Positions 1 through 6,759 of a stretch of DNA of 12,852 bases are shown one piece after another. Origin of the DNA: Lachnospiraceae bacterium (GTDB lineage Bacteria > Bacillota > Clostridia > Lachnospirales > Lachnospiraceae); contig CAAEUM010000284.1 in the NCBI GenBank assembly GCA_900759225.1, positions 1 to 12,852 on the forward strand, written 5' to 3'. The position numbers were made by a program, and so were the translations under genes. Numbering within the stretch: position 1 is the stretch's first letter; each line of letters opens with the position of its first letter. The notes beneath the pieces were generated by a model, which saw only the letters and a list, made by a program, of their open reading frames with translations, searched no databases and had not been told where the DNA came from.

Positions 1-557
1 GCGGCGAAGTCGTCGGTGGTGTTTTCGATATAGGTTAAAAATTCTTGCATATCGGAGTTTACGTCATCTAACGTACCTTTGGTATTTAAGAACAGCTTTA
101 TTGTTTCATCTCCTAAACGCAGGGAGGGATTTTCGAGGCAGATGTTTTCAAAGGTGTAAATATGCCGTCCGTCCTGAAAGGGGTCAAATGTACAGATAAA
201 TATAACATAAGTTTTCCGCAGCGTAGTATAGGGTTCTCCTTTGGAGATTAAATCCAAATCAATATTTCCCTGATAGTAGCGTGCACGTTTAGGAAGCTCT
301 TTTTTCTTGCCCCGCTGCATTTCCACGTTGTAAACAGTGCCCTTATCGTCATTTACATAAACATCAAGACGGATGCCTTTCCCCTCACATAAAAGGTCAA
401 TGGTTTTCTGGACTATTGGGAGTGTGACTTGCTTAATTGAAATATGGAGGATCTGCTCTAATACCTTCCGGCAGATTTCTGCGTCAGTCATAACCTTCAT
501 AAAGAGAAAATCGTCCTCCAGATTCAGCTTATGGATGGTTTTTTCATAGTCTTTCAT
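1..557 (-). CDS. Rpn-family recombination-promoting nuclease / PDDEXK transposase-like protein (3' end outside window)
   Basis: This is an open frame of 185 codons running off the left edge, so only the N-terminal part is visible. Family members are usually around 300 residues. It opens with MKDYEKTIHK and a short 'DDFLFMKVM' block typical of Rpn proteins. The PD-(D/E)XK nuclease core follows: Asp65 in RLDVY, then Glu79 and Gln81 in VEMQR, the E-x-Q variant of the catalytic motif. After it comes the family's Arg-Tyr-Tyr helix (RARYYQG, 92-98) and the strand TYVIFICTFDPF (116-127). Characterised Rpn proteins are DNA endonucleases linked to RecA-independent recombination, and some have been tied to phage defence. 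The function of this copy is inferred from family only. The ATG at 557 follows AAAGGACAGG, a loosely spaced Shine-Dalgarno sequence. An extended -10 promoter lies just upstream, so the gene appears to be its own transcription unit. Confidence 0.82.
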   Translation of the reverse strand, partial: MKDYEKTIHKLNLEDDFLFMKVMTDAEICRKVLEQILHISIKQVTLPIVQKTIDLLCEGKGIRLDVYVNDDKGTVYNVEMQRGKKKELPKRARYYQGNIDLDLISKGEPYTTLRKTYVIFICTFDPFQDGRHIYTFENICLENPSLRLGDETIKLFLNTKGTLDDVNSDMQEFLTYIENTTDDFA

Positions 558-585
558 ATGAAACGATACACCTGTCCTTTCTTAA

Positions 586-594
586 ATTGTAGCA
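586..594 (-). promoter_or_regulatory. Extended -10 promoter for the Rpn-family gene
   Basis: On the minus strand the element reads TGCTACAAT: a TGn extension joined to a TACAAT -10 box (586-591). The -35 region 17 nt upstream (TATTTA) is poor, which the TGn extension can compensate. Predicted transcription starts near 579, giving a very short leader of about 22 nt before the ATG at 557. The assignment rests on motif match and position only. Confidence 0.45.
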
Positions 595-713
595 TAAATT
601 GAATGGAATAAATAGATAATAGAAAAAAGAAACTTGAAAAAGAAGTACCTAAAAAGAAATCAGATTTGAAATCTGCTATCATTCTAACAAATAAAAATCT
701 AAAATGCAAATGT

Positions 714-750
714 AAAATGCCGGAAAATGCAGACCGATGCATCTCCGGCA
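714..750 (-). terminator. Rho-independent terminator after the P-type ATPase gene
   Basis: About 40 nt after the ATPase stop codon, the minus strand forms the outer stem TGCCGGA/TCCGGCA (750-744 with 724-718) and the inner stem ATGCA/TGCAT, separated by a small internal loop and capped by a loop of about 6 nt. TTTT (717-714) and further T-rich sequence follow directly. Orientation, position and U-tract all fit termination of the ATPase transcript. The region 558-789 otherwise holds only the promoter of the next gene and a short palindrome. Confidence 0.8.
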
Positions 751-789
751 AACAACCGCACTGAAATTTCCGCCTCTTTAAACCCATTT

Positions 790-3447
790 TTAATAAACAA
801 ACATCTCCCGAACCAGCCTGAACAGCTGAATCACTACCGTCGGGAAAAATGACAGCAAAACCACAGAAAACACATCTGCCGGATTTAAAGGTACAGCTGA
901 AAACATGGGCCCTAGGACAGGTACAAACAGCACCAGTGCCAGAAGCATTACCCCGAATAAGAATGCCATGATGCTGTATGGATTTCCAAAAAGTCCCAGC
1001 TTTAAAACAGAGCGGTTATCACGGCAGTTAAAGCCATGGAACAGTCGGGCCAAAATCAGGGTTGAAAATGCCATGGTACAGGCAGATGCCTCCCCTCCTC
1101 CCTTAAGCCCAATGCCATATGCCCACATGGTTGCTGCCGCCATAAGGCCTCCCTGAAACAGGAGGGCTGTTAAAAAGGAGGGTGTCAGAATCCCTTCACC
1201 GGGATTCCTGGGGGGCCTGCGAAGCAAATCCTCACCGGCCGGTTCCATTCCAATGGCAATGGCAGGAAGGGAATCCGTAACCAGATTAATAAACAGAAGA
1301 TGCACCGGCGCAAAGGGCAGAGGCAGACCCAGGAAGGTGGTATACAGCACACACAAAATGCCTGCCATATTCCCAGAAAGCAGAAACTGGATCGCATTTT
1401 TAATATTTTTATACACATTTCTGCCATTCGCTACTGCCTTGATGATCGTAAGGAAATTGTCATCTGCCAGTATCATAGAAGCGGCATCCTTTGACACCTC
1501 TGTGCCCCCCATTCCCATCGCCACACCAATATCCGCCTTTTTTAATGCCGGGGCATCATTGACCCCATCCCCAGTCATTGCCACAATATGGCCCCTCCTC
1601 TGCCATGCCTCCACAATGCGTATTTTATTCTGGGGCGATACCCTGGCATAGACGGAGATCTGTTCCAGATGCTCATCTAACTGCCCCTCATCCATTTCAT
1701 CCAGCTGAGCTCCTGTTACAGCCTCATTTCCGGGTGTAAAGATTCCAATCCGACGGGCAATCGCCATCGCTGTCACCTTATGGTCCCCGGTTATCATCAC
1801 AGGCCGGATTCCAGCCTGCCTTGCACTTGCCACTGCAAAGCATGATTCAGGCCGCGGCGGGTCCATCATGGCTGCAAGCCCCAGAAAAATAAAGCCAGAG
1901 GCATCCGCTGCTTTTATCCCTGCCTCCCTCTCCGGACAGCAGGCGAAAGCCAGCACCCGAAAGCCCTTTTCCGACCACTTCCGGTTCTGCTCCAAAAGCT
2001 GCCTTAAATCCCTTTCCGTCATTTCCCTTGAGGGAATGTCCGAAAATCCTCCTGCATTTTCCTGCCTTCCTGCCGGGTTTGCCATGCGGCTGCACCGTTC
2101 TGCCAGCACATCCACTGCCCCCTTTGCAAAGACAATGCCGGTTCCATGGACGTCATTTACCGTTATCATCATTTTTCTGGCAGAATCAAAGGGCAGTTCC
2201 CATTTTCTGGGGCATTGCAGCCTCAGCTGCTCCGGTATGACCCCAGCCTCTGCCGCCATGCGAAGAAGGGCTGATTCCAGAGGATTTCCCCCATGTCCTT
2301 TGGCCCCGGGGGAAGCGTTGCTGTTTAACACACAGTTCCAGAGAAAAAGCTGCACATCCAGCCGTCCTGACTGGCTTTTTAGCTGCTGTACATCACTCTC
2401 TGCATGATTTATGTAAATCTTCTCTACATCCATACGGTTCTGGGTGAGAGTCCCTGTCTTGTCTGAACAGATAACCGACACGCAGCCCAAGCTTTCCACT
2501 GCCTTCAAATCCTTGATAATGGCCTGCTCCTTCGCCATTTTCTGTGTACCCATGGCCTGGACAATGGTGACTATGGAGCTTAAAGCCTCCGGGATAGCCG
2601 CAACTGCCAGCGCCACTGCAAACATCAGGGCATCCATCACCGGCTCATGGCTGGAAAGGTTTAATAAAAATACAAGCATGCAGATTCCTATGATTGCTGC
2701 GGCAAGATGGCCGGAAAACCGATTCAGGCTGGCCTGCAGCGGGGTTTCCTGGGGCTTTGTCCTATTCATCATATAGGCAATCCTTCCAATCTCTGTATCC
2801 ATCCCCGTTGCTGTCACCACCGCCACTGCCCGGCCTGAGGTGATCAGGGAACCGGAAAACACCATATTGTTCTGGTCTGCAATGGGAATAACTGTATTTC
2901 CCCTGTTTTTTATAGGGCGGGCCTGCTTTTCCACACTCATGGATTCACCGGTCAGGGAGCTTTCATTTACCATAAGTCCGTAAACGCTCAAAAGGCGTCC
3001 GTCTGCTGCTGCAAGATCCCCTGTTTCAAGCGCCAGTATGTCCCCGGGAACCACTTGGCTTGAAGGGATCGTCATGGAAGCTCCTTCCCGGATCACCCTG
3101 GCCTCCGGAGATGAAAGCTTTTTTAAGCTGTTTAACGTTTTTTCTGCCCGCTGCTGCTGGATCGTCCCCAACACAGCGTTCAGCATAAGGACAACAAAGA
3201 TTACCAGGGCGCTTTCCGCATCCCCGGTCATCATGGACACAGCGGCAGCTGCAATTAATATCATAACCAGCAGATCCTTAAACTGGGCCAGGAAAACCTG
3301 CCACCAAAAAAGGCCTTCCTTTTCCTCCAGTACATTTTCCCCATACTGCTCCAGGCGGCGGGCTGCCTCCCTGCTGCTGATGCCGGAGATATCTGTACAA
3401 AAGCCTTTTAAAACCTCCTGCCCACTGATTTCAAACCAGTTTTCCAT
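790..3447 (-). CDS. P2A-type Ca2+-transporting P-type ATPase
   Basis: This is a full-length cation pump of about 885 residues, expected in the cytoplasmic membrane to export Ca2+ at the cost of ATP. Residue numbers here count from the ATG at 3468, seven codons upstream. In order it has an N-terminal cation-ATPase domain (WFEISGQEVL), TGES (173-176) of the actuator domain, the M4 motif AAIPEAL with Glu294, the phosphorylation site DKTGT (Asp336), FAKGA (448-452) in the nucleotide domain, TGDH (560-563), TGDGVNDAP (632-640), and the M6 motif NLVTD (728-732). The SERCA site II ligands (M4 Glu, M6 Asn and Asp) are present. The M5 glutamate of site I (SERCA Glu771) aligns with Gly703, so one ion per cycle is likely. 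I place the start at 3447 because GGTGG lies 5 nt upstream. The alternative ATG at 3468 lies almost inside a terminator and lacks a good Shine-Dalgarno sequence. I found no convincing promoter of its own, so expression may depend partly on readthrough. Confidence 0.93.
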   Translation of the reverse strand: MENWFEISGQEVLKGFCTDISGISSREAARRLEQYGENVLEEKEGLFWWQVFLAQFKDLLVMILIAAAAVSMMTGDAESALVIFVVLMLNAVLGTIQQQRAEKTLNSLKKLSSPEARVIREGASMTIPSSQVVPGDILALETGDLAAADGRLLSVYGLMVNESSLTGESMSVEKQARPIKNRGNTVIPIADQNNMVFSGSLITSGRAVAVVTATGMDTEIGRIAYMMNRTKPQETPLQASLNRFSGHLAAAIIGICMLVFLLNLSSHEPVMDALMFAVALAVAAIPEALSSIVTIVQAMGTQKMAKEQAIIKDLKAVESLGCVSVICSDKTGTLTQNRMDVEKIYINHAESDVQQLKSQSGRLDVQLFLWNCVLNSNASPGAKGHGGNPLESALLRMAAEAGVIPEQLRLQCPRKWELPFDSARKMMITVNDVHGTGIVFAKGAVDVLAERCSRMANPAGRQENAGGFSDIPSREMTERDLRQLLEQNRKWSEKGFRVLAFACCPEREAGIKAADASGFIFLGLAAMMDPPRPESCFAVASARQAGIRPVMITGDHKVTAMAIARRIGIFTPGNEAVTGAQLDEMDEGQLDEHLEQISVYARVSPQNKIRIVEAWQRRGHIVAMTGDGVNDAPALKKADIGVAMGMGGTEVSKDAASMILADDNFLTIIKAVANGRNVYKNIKNAIQFLLSGNMAGILCVLYTTFLGLPLPFAPVHLLFINLVTDSLPAIAIGMEPAGEDLLRRPPRNPGEGILTPSFLTALLFQGGLMAAATMWAYGIGLKGGGEASACTMAFSTLILARLFHGFNCRDNRSVLKLGLFGNPYSIMAFLFGVMLLALVLFVPVLGPMFSAVPLNPADVFSVVLLSFFPTVVIQLFRLVREMFVY

Positions 3448-3452
3448 TTTTA

Positions 3453-3457
3453 CCACC
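3453..3457 (-). promoter_or_regulatory. Ribosome binding site deciding the ATPase start
   Basis: GGTGG sits 5 nt before the ATG at 3447, inside the purine-rich stretch GAAGGGCGGTGG. The in-frame ATG 21 nt further upstream (3468) is preceded only by the terminator stem and its T-tract. The shorter protein, beginning MENWFEIS, is therefore preferred. Confidence 0.5.
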
Positions 3458-3473
3458 GCCCTTCTCATGACGC

Positions 3474-3509
3474 AAAAAGCGCCCCCGGATCTCTTCTGGA
3501 TCCGGGAGC
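3474..3509 (-). terminator. Rho-independent terminator after the M20 hydrolase gene
   Basis: The minus strand folds into an 11-bp stem, GCTCCCGGATC (3509-3499) with GATCCGGGGGC (3491-3481), with one U-G wobble and a 7-nt loop. GC and then TTTTT (3478-3474) follow. It lies about 60 nt after the stop codon at 3570 and ends the GH13-M20 transcript. The next gene's start codon comes only 6 to 26 nt later. Confidence 0.85.
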
Positions 3510-3569
3510 ACCCATTTCGAGCACCCTGTTTAATTTATGTTTATCAAGAAGCGCATATAACTCCAAAAA

Positions 3570-4724
3570 TTACCGATTTCCCAGGATCATCTCAAAAGCC
3601 GTCTCATAGCCTTCCCGCAGGGAAGAAATCTCCACATATTCCTCCCTTGTATGGGCTCCTGCACCCCGGAAGCTGCCTATGCAGACACTGGGAATACCAA
3701 GGGATAAGGGGATATTGCAGTCCGTTGAGCCTGGCCCCAGGACAGGGGATCTCCCTGTAACACCCTCCACAGCCCTCATGGCCCGGGCCACCAGCTTCTG
3801 CTGCTTCCCCTCATCAAGCTCTCCTGCGCAGGGGCGCAGCCCCAGCAGCTCACAGGAAATATCAATGCCTCTCTTTTTAGCTCCCTCCAAAACTGCCTCA
3901 AAGGCCTTTTCCATATATGCAAGGCCTTCTGCCAGATCTGAACGGAATTCATAAAGCATTGTAGCTTCCTGGGCAATGGTATTGACAGATGTGCCGCCGG
4001 ATATAAGGCCTACATTGTAGGTCGTTTTCCCTTCCTCCGGAACCGGGACAGCATAAAGCTCCCCGATCACACCTGCCAGCTTTTCAATGGCATTGTCATT
4101 TCCAAAGGCATTGTAGGAATGCCCTCCCCGGGTACGGATCGTCACCGCGTAGCGCTTAGAGCCTACCGCCCGGTCTACTATCTTGTCAAGCTGGCTGTCA
4201 AAGGTGACAAACTCTGTCATCCTCTCTTTATATCTGCGGCAGATCTCCTTTACCCCCTTTAAGTTTCCAAGGCCCTCCTCTCCGGAATTGCACACCAGAA
4301 GAAGCCCCGGTTTGCCTTCTCCCCGCTTCCTTCTCCAGGTTCCGTTCTGAATACTTTCTGCAATGAACTTTGCAGTCAGCAGCAGGCATACCAGGCAGGC
4401 CGTATCATCCCCGATTCCAGGACAGTAAATACGGCCATCCTCCACTTTCAGGGGAAGCTCCTGCGTATCCGAAAATACAACATCCGTATGGGCCATATAA
4501 ACCTCCAAAGGGCCATCCCCCTCTGCATCCACCGGGTAAACCACATTCAGGGCCTCATCGATATAAACGCCCTCTGCCCCCTGCTCCTTCAGCCACCGGG
4601 CGCAAAACTGTGCCCGCTTTTCCTCATGGTTTAAGGGCGCAGGGATCCTTGCAAGGCTTAAAAGGAGATCATAGGCCTCCTTCTCATGGTCACAGATAAA
4701 ATCAAGCATCTCTTTACTTAACAT
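3570..4724 (-). CDS. M20-family zinc metallohydrolase (peptidase T/carboxypeptidase-like)
   Basis: This is a 384-residue cytosolic metallohydrolase with the complete M20 metal site. It shows His79-x-Asp81 in MAHTDVV, bridging Asp106 in GIGDDTA, the general base and metal ligand pair Glu149-Glu150 in NSGEEGLGN, Asp176 in TFDSQ, and C-terminal His358 in GAHTREE. GGHSYNA (200-206) begins the inserted dimerisation domain (about 190-300), whose His reaches the partner active site in this family. GPGSTDCNIPL (330-340) is also typical. M20 enzymes cleave dipeptides, tripeptides or N-acyl amino acids, and the substrate here cannot be read from sequence. The start is the ATG at 4724, because AAGGAGG lies 7 nt upstream; a TTG at 4742 would begin inside that ribosome binding site region. 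The gene overlaps the end of the GH13 gene by 11 bp, indicating translational coupling, and is followed by a strong terminator. Confidence 0.9.
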   Translation of the reverse strand: MLSKEMLDFICDHEKEAYDLLLSLARIPAPLNHEEKRAQFCARWLKEQGAEGVYIDEALNVVYPVDAEGDGPLEVYMAHTDVVFSDTQELPLKVEDGRIYCPGIGDDTACLVCLLLTAKFIAESIQNGTWRRKRGEGKPGLLLVCNSGEEGLGNLKGVKEICRRYKERMTEFVTFDSQLDKIVDRAVGSKRYAVTIRTRGGHSYNAFGNDNAIEKLAGVIGELYAVPVPEEGKTTYNVGLISGGTSVNTIAQEATMLYEFRSDLAEGLAYMEKAFEAVLEGAKKRGIDISCELLGLRPCAGELDEGKQQKLVARAMRAVEGVTGRSPVLGPGSTDCNIPLSLGIPSVCIGSFRGAGAHTREEYVEISSLREGYETAFEMILGNR

Positions 4725-6576
4725 GGTCTTCCTCCTTCCCAATGAGCACTATGATGGAACGCGCCATGACCAGCACGTTTTTCTGCTGCTTTAGAGGCGT
4801 TCTCTCCTCATCCGGGCAAAAACCGTTGGCAGCCTCATCTGCCGTATCAAAGGCAAGATGCCATTTCATATTTTTAGGAAGGTTTGGAAGAGCAAATTCA
4901 TGGGGCTCCCAGTGCATATTGTAGGCCACATAAAAATAATCCTCGCTGCTTCCGTCCGGTTTTTTTGCATACTGACCGCAGTAAAACACGCCCAGCTGCC
5001 TTCTGAAATCCTCAAACTCAGGGCACCAGGTTTTCACTCCATGATAAGACATATCCGGCATTCCAACCGACTTATAATCAAGAAGTGCCGGCTCCTTTTC
5101 CATATGAAAGATGGGGTGAGCCTTGCGGAAGGCAATAACCTGCTTTGTAAATTCATAAATATCCCGATTGGACTTTAAAAGCCCCCAGTTGAGCCAGGAA
5201 ATTTCATTGTCCTGACAGTAAGAATTATTATTTCCCTTCTTTGTACGGCCAAATTCATCCCCTGCCATAAGAAGGGGCGTACCCTGGCTTAAAAACAGCA
5301 TTAAAAGGGCATTCCGAAGCTGACGCCTGCGCATGGAAAGAGTCTTTTTCTTTCTTGTAGGCCCTTCCTCCCCGCAGTTCCAGGACTGGTTAAAATCTGT
5401 CCCATCCCGGTTGTCCTCCCCGTTTTCCTCATTGTGCTTTTTATTGTAGGAAACCATATCCATCAGGGTAAAGCCGTTGGTATTTGCCATGTAATGAATG
5501 CAGGCCTTTTTTTCCGGATTCAGACGAATATGGCGGGCAGCACTGTTTAACTTCCCTTCATCCCCCTTTAAAAATCCCCGCATGTCTGACAAAAAGCCTT
5601 CATTGTAATCAGCCAGATGGCGCACCGGCCCAAAATCCACATTCTCCCAGCTTCCTGCAAACAGCTTTAAGCGGCTGAGATAGGGGTCATTTGCCAAAAG
5701 CTCAAGGGGGGCATAGCCCACCAGATGGACACCGTCCACATGATACTCCCTTGCCCAGAACCGCACTGCATCCAGCACATAGGAGGGCGGCTGGGTGCCG
5801 TCAAAATAAAGCTCTATGATCAGTTCCATGCCTTCTCTGTGAAGAGCACGCACCAGCTCCTTAAATTCCCGGGCTGCATCCTCCGCTGCTGCAAAGGCTG
5901 CCTTCGGGGCAAAGCTTAAGGCCGGAACATAGCCCCAGTAATTCATCCGGGGCTTTGGAGGCTCCTCCCCCATCATTTCACAGAAGTCACATTCTGCCTT
6001 GTCCGGCATTATAAGCTCCTCAAATTCTGCAGGAGGCATCATTTCTATCGTAGTAGCCCCAAGCTCCTTTATGTAGGGAATTTTTTCCTCCACTCCCTTA
6101 AAGGTACCCCGAAGCTTTGGCTCCACCTGAGAGGAGGCATGCTTTGTAAAGCCTCTTGTATGAATATGGTAAAGGATACTGTCCTCATAGGGGATACAGG
6201 GAAGGACATCCCCCTGCCAGTCAAAGGACTCCTGCTGTGAAAACGAGGTCCGTATCTGTGTTCCTCTCACCGCCCACTGAGAACAGCCCGAAAAGCTTCG
6301 CCCGTAAGGGTCAGGCCGCTCGGCCCCGTCCTCCTTCAGGGTATATTCCATCTCACTAAAATCCCCAAGGACTGTCATTCCCCATACATCCCCCTGACGG
6401 CCCTCTCTGGGAAATGCAAGCTCTGCCTCCGGCTTTTCGCTCCCTTTCCGGTATAAAACCAGGGAACAGCTGGCAGCCCTTGATGCAAAGGAAATATGCA
6501 TCCCGCCCTCAACGCTCACAGCCCCCATAGGGTATTGTTTTCTGTCATTTTTGTCTATGCTGTATGTCTGCTTCAT
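4714..6576 (-). CDS. GlgX/isoamylase-like GH13 protein lacking catalytic residues (probable pseudoenzyme)
   Basis: This 620-residue cytosolic protein has the architecture of bacterial glycogen-debranching enzymes. An N-terminal CBM48-like beta domain (about 10-110, ending in RPDPYGRS) is followed by a barrel starting at YHIHTRGFT (136-144) with the landmarks GTFKG, NYWGY (212-216) and NGEDNRDGT (385-393). LLMAGDEFGRT (435-445) and a C-terminal domain complete it. The four GH13 signature regions are degenerate. Region I DVVYNH reads ELYFDG (255-260). The region II nucleophile Asp is Val286 (DGVHLV for DGFRFD). The region III acid/base Glu is Gly308 (AGSW for AEPW). The region IV HD reads Thr366-Asn367. 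The frame is intact, so this is not simple decay. A glycan-binding, scaffolding or regulatory role is an inference. A TATAAT promoter lies upstream and an M20 hydrolase gene is coupled downstream. Automated annotation would probably call it a debranching enzyme. Confidence 0.87.
   Translation of the reverse strand: MKQTYSIDKNDRKQYPMGAVSVEGGMHISFASRAASCSLVLYRKGSEKPEAELAFPREGRQGDVWGMTVLGDFSEMEYTLKEDGAERPDPYGRSFSGCSQWAVRGTQIRTSFSQQESFDWQGDVLPCIPYEDSILYHIHTRGFTKHASSQVEPKLRGTFKGVEEKIPYIKELGATTIEMMPPAEFEELIMPDKAECDFCEMMGEEPPKPRMNYWGYVPALSFAPKAAFAAAEDAAREFKELVRALHREGMELIIELYFDGTQPPSYVLDAVRFWAREYHVDGVHLVGYAPLELLANDPYLSRLKLFAGSWENVDFGPVRHLADYNEGFLSDMRGFLKGDEGKLNSAARHIRLNPEKKACIHYMANTNGFTLMDMVSYNKKHNEENGEDNRDGTDFNQSWNCGEEGPTRKKKTLSMRRRQLRNALLMLFLSQGTPLLMAGDEFGRTKKGNNNSYCQDNEISWLNWGLLKSNRDIYEFTKQVIAFRKAHPIFHMEKEPALLDYKSVGMPDMSYHGVKTWCPEFEDFRRQLGVFYCGQYAKKPDGSSEDYFYVAYNMHWEPHEFALPNLPKNMKWHLAFDTADEAANGFCPDEERTPLKQQKNVLVMARSIIVLIGKEEDHVK
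4731..4737 (-). promoter_or_regulatory. Ribosome binding site deciding the M20 hydrolase start
   Basis: AAGGAGG lies 7 nt before the ATG at 4724, inside the last codons of the GH13 gene. It favours this ATG over the upstream TTG at 4742 and allows ribosomes finishing the GH13 frame to reload on the hydrolase gene. Confidence 0.75.
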
Positions 6577-6618
6577 TCTGTGCTGCCGCCTTTCCCCGAA
6601 CTGTCATATTCGTAATCT

Positions 6619-6647
6619 ATTATAAGTGAAATCGTCACAATTTTCCA
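6619..6647 (-). promoter_or_regulatory. Sigma-A-type promoter for the GH13-M20 operon
   Basis: On the minus strand, TGGAAA (6647-6642, four of six matches to TTGACA) is separated by exactly 17 nt from a perfect TATAAT (6624-6619). Predicted initiation near 6612 gives a leader of about 35 nt before the ATG at 6576, with AAAGGCGG as a weak ribosome binding site. No operator-like repeat was evident around it. Confidence 0.65.
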
Positions 6648-6701
6648 TCATTCTATTAATATTTCCCTAAAAACTTCCCAAAAATCAAAATCTATAAATA
6701 G

Positions 6702-6749
6702 TAAAAGCTGAAACTCTATCTATTCTTTCAGACAGAACTTCAGCTTTTA
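6702..6749 (-). terminator. Hairpin terminator at the end of the transporter-hydantoinase operon
   Basis: Ten nucleotides after the hydantoinase stop codon, the minus strand forms a 20-bp stem with an 8-nt loop. The outer arms are TAAAAGCTGAA/TTCAGCTTTTA, and three inner pairs are G-U wobbles. Those wobbles pair only in minus-strand RNA, which supports the orientation. The T-tract is imperfect: TTTTA lies within the stem, followed by T-rich sequence. Efficiency is therefore uncertain, and some readthrough into the GH13 region is possible. Confidence 0.65.
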
Positions 6750-6759
6750 TAAAATAGCT

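Noticed and set aside
554..787. 77-codon minus-strand frame ending in an ATGA overlap with the Rpn gene start
   Set aside because: It lies across the ATPase terminator and the Rpn promoter, has no ribosome binding site or recognisable motif, and its composition is that of AT-rich non-coding DNA.
1868..2407. 179-codon plus-strand frame inside the ATPase gene
   Set aside because: It is a shadow of a GC-richer coding region, with low-complexity Ser/Pro-rich translation and no motif or ribosome binding site.
3038..3760. 240-codon plus-strand frame
   Set aside because: It is antisense to the ATPase N-terminus and the M20 C-terminus, both with strong motif support, and it crosses the terminator. 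The translation shows no known domain.
3570..4724. Assignment of the M20 hydrolase as YgeY of a purine-degradation cluster, given a hydantoinase nearby
   Set aside because: It is in a different transcription unit with different base composition and is coupled to the GH13 gene. The M20 motifs alone do not support that subfamily.
6577..6701. Possible riboswitch or transposon end between the two operons
   Set aside because: The leader from the predicted start is only about 35 nt, too short for a riboswitch. No terminal inverted repeat or target duplication was seen, only the promoter.
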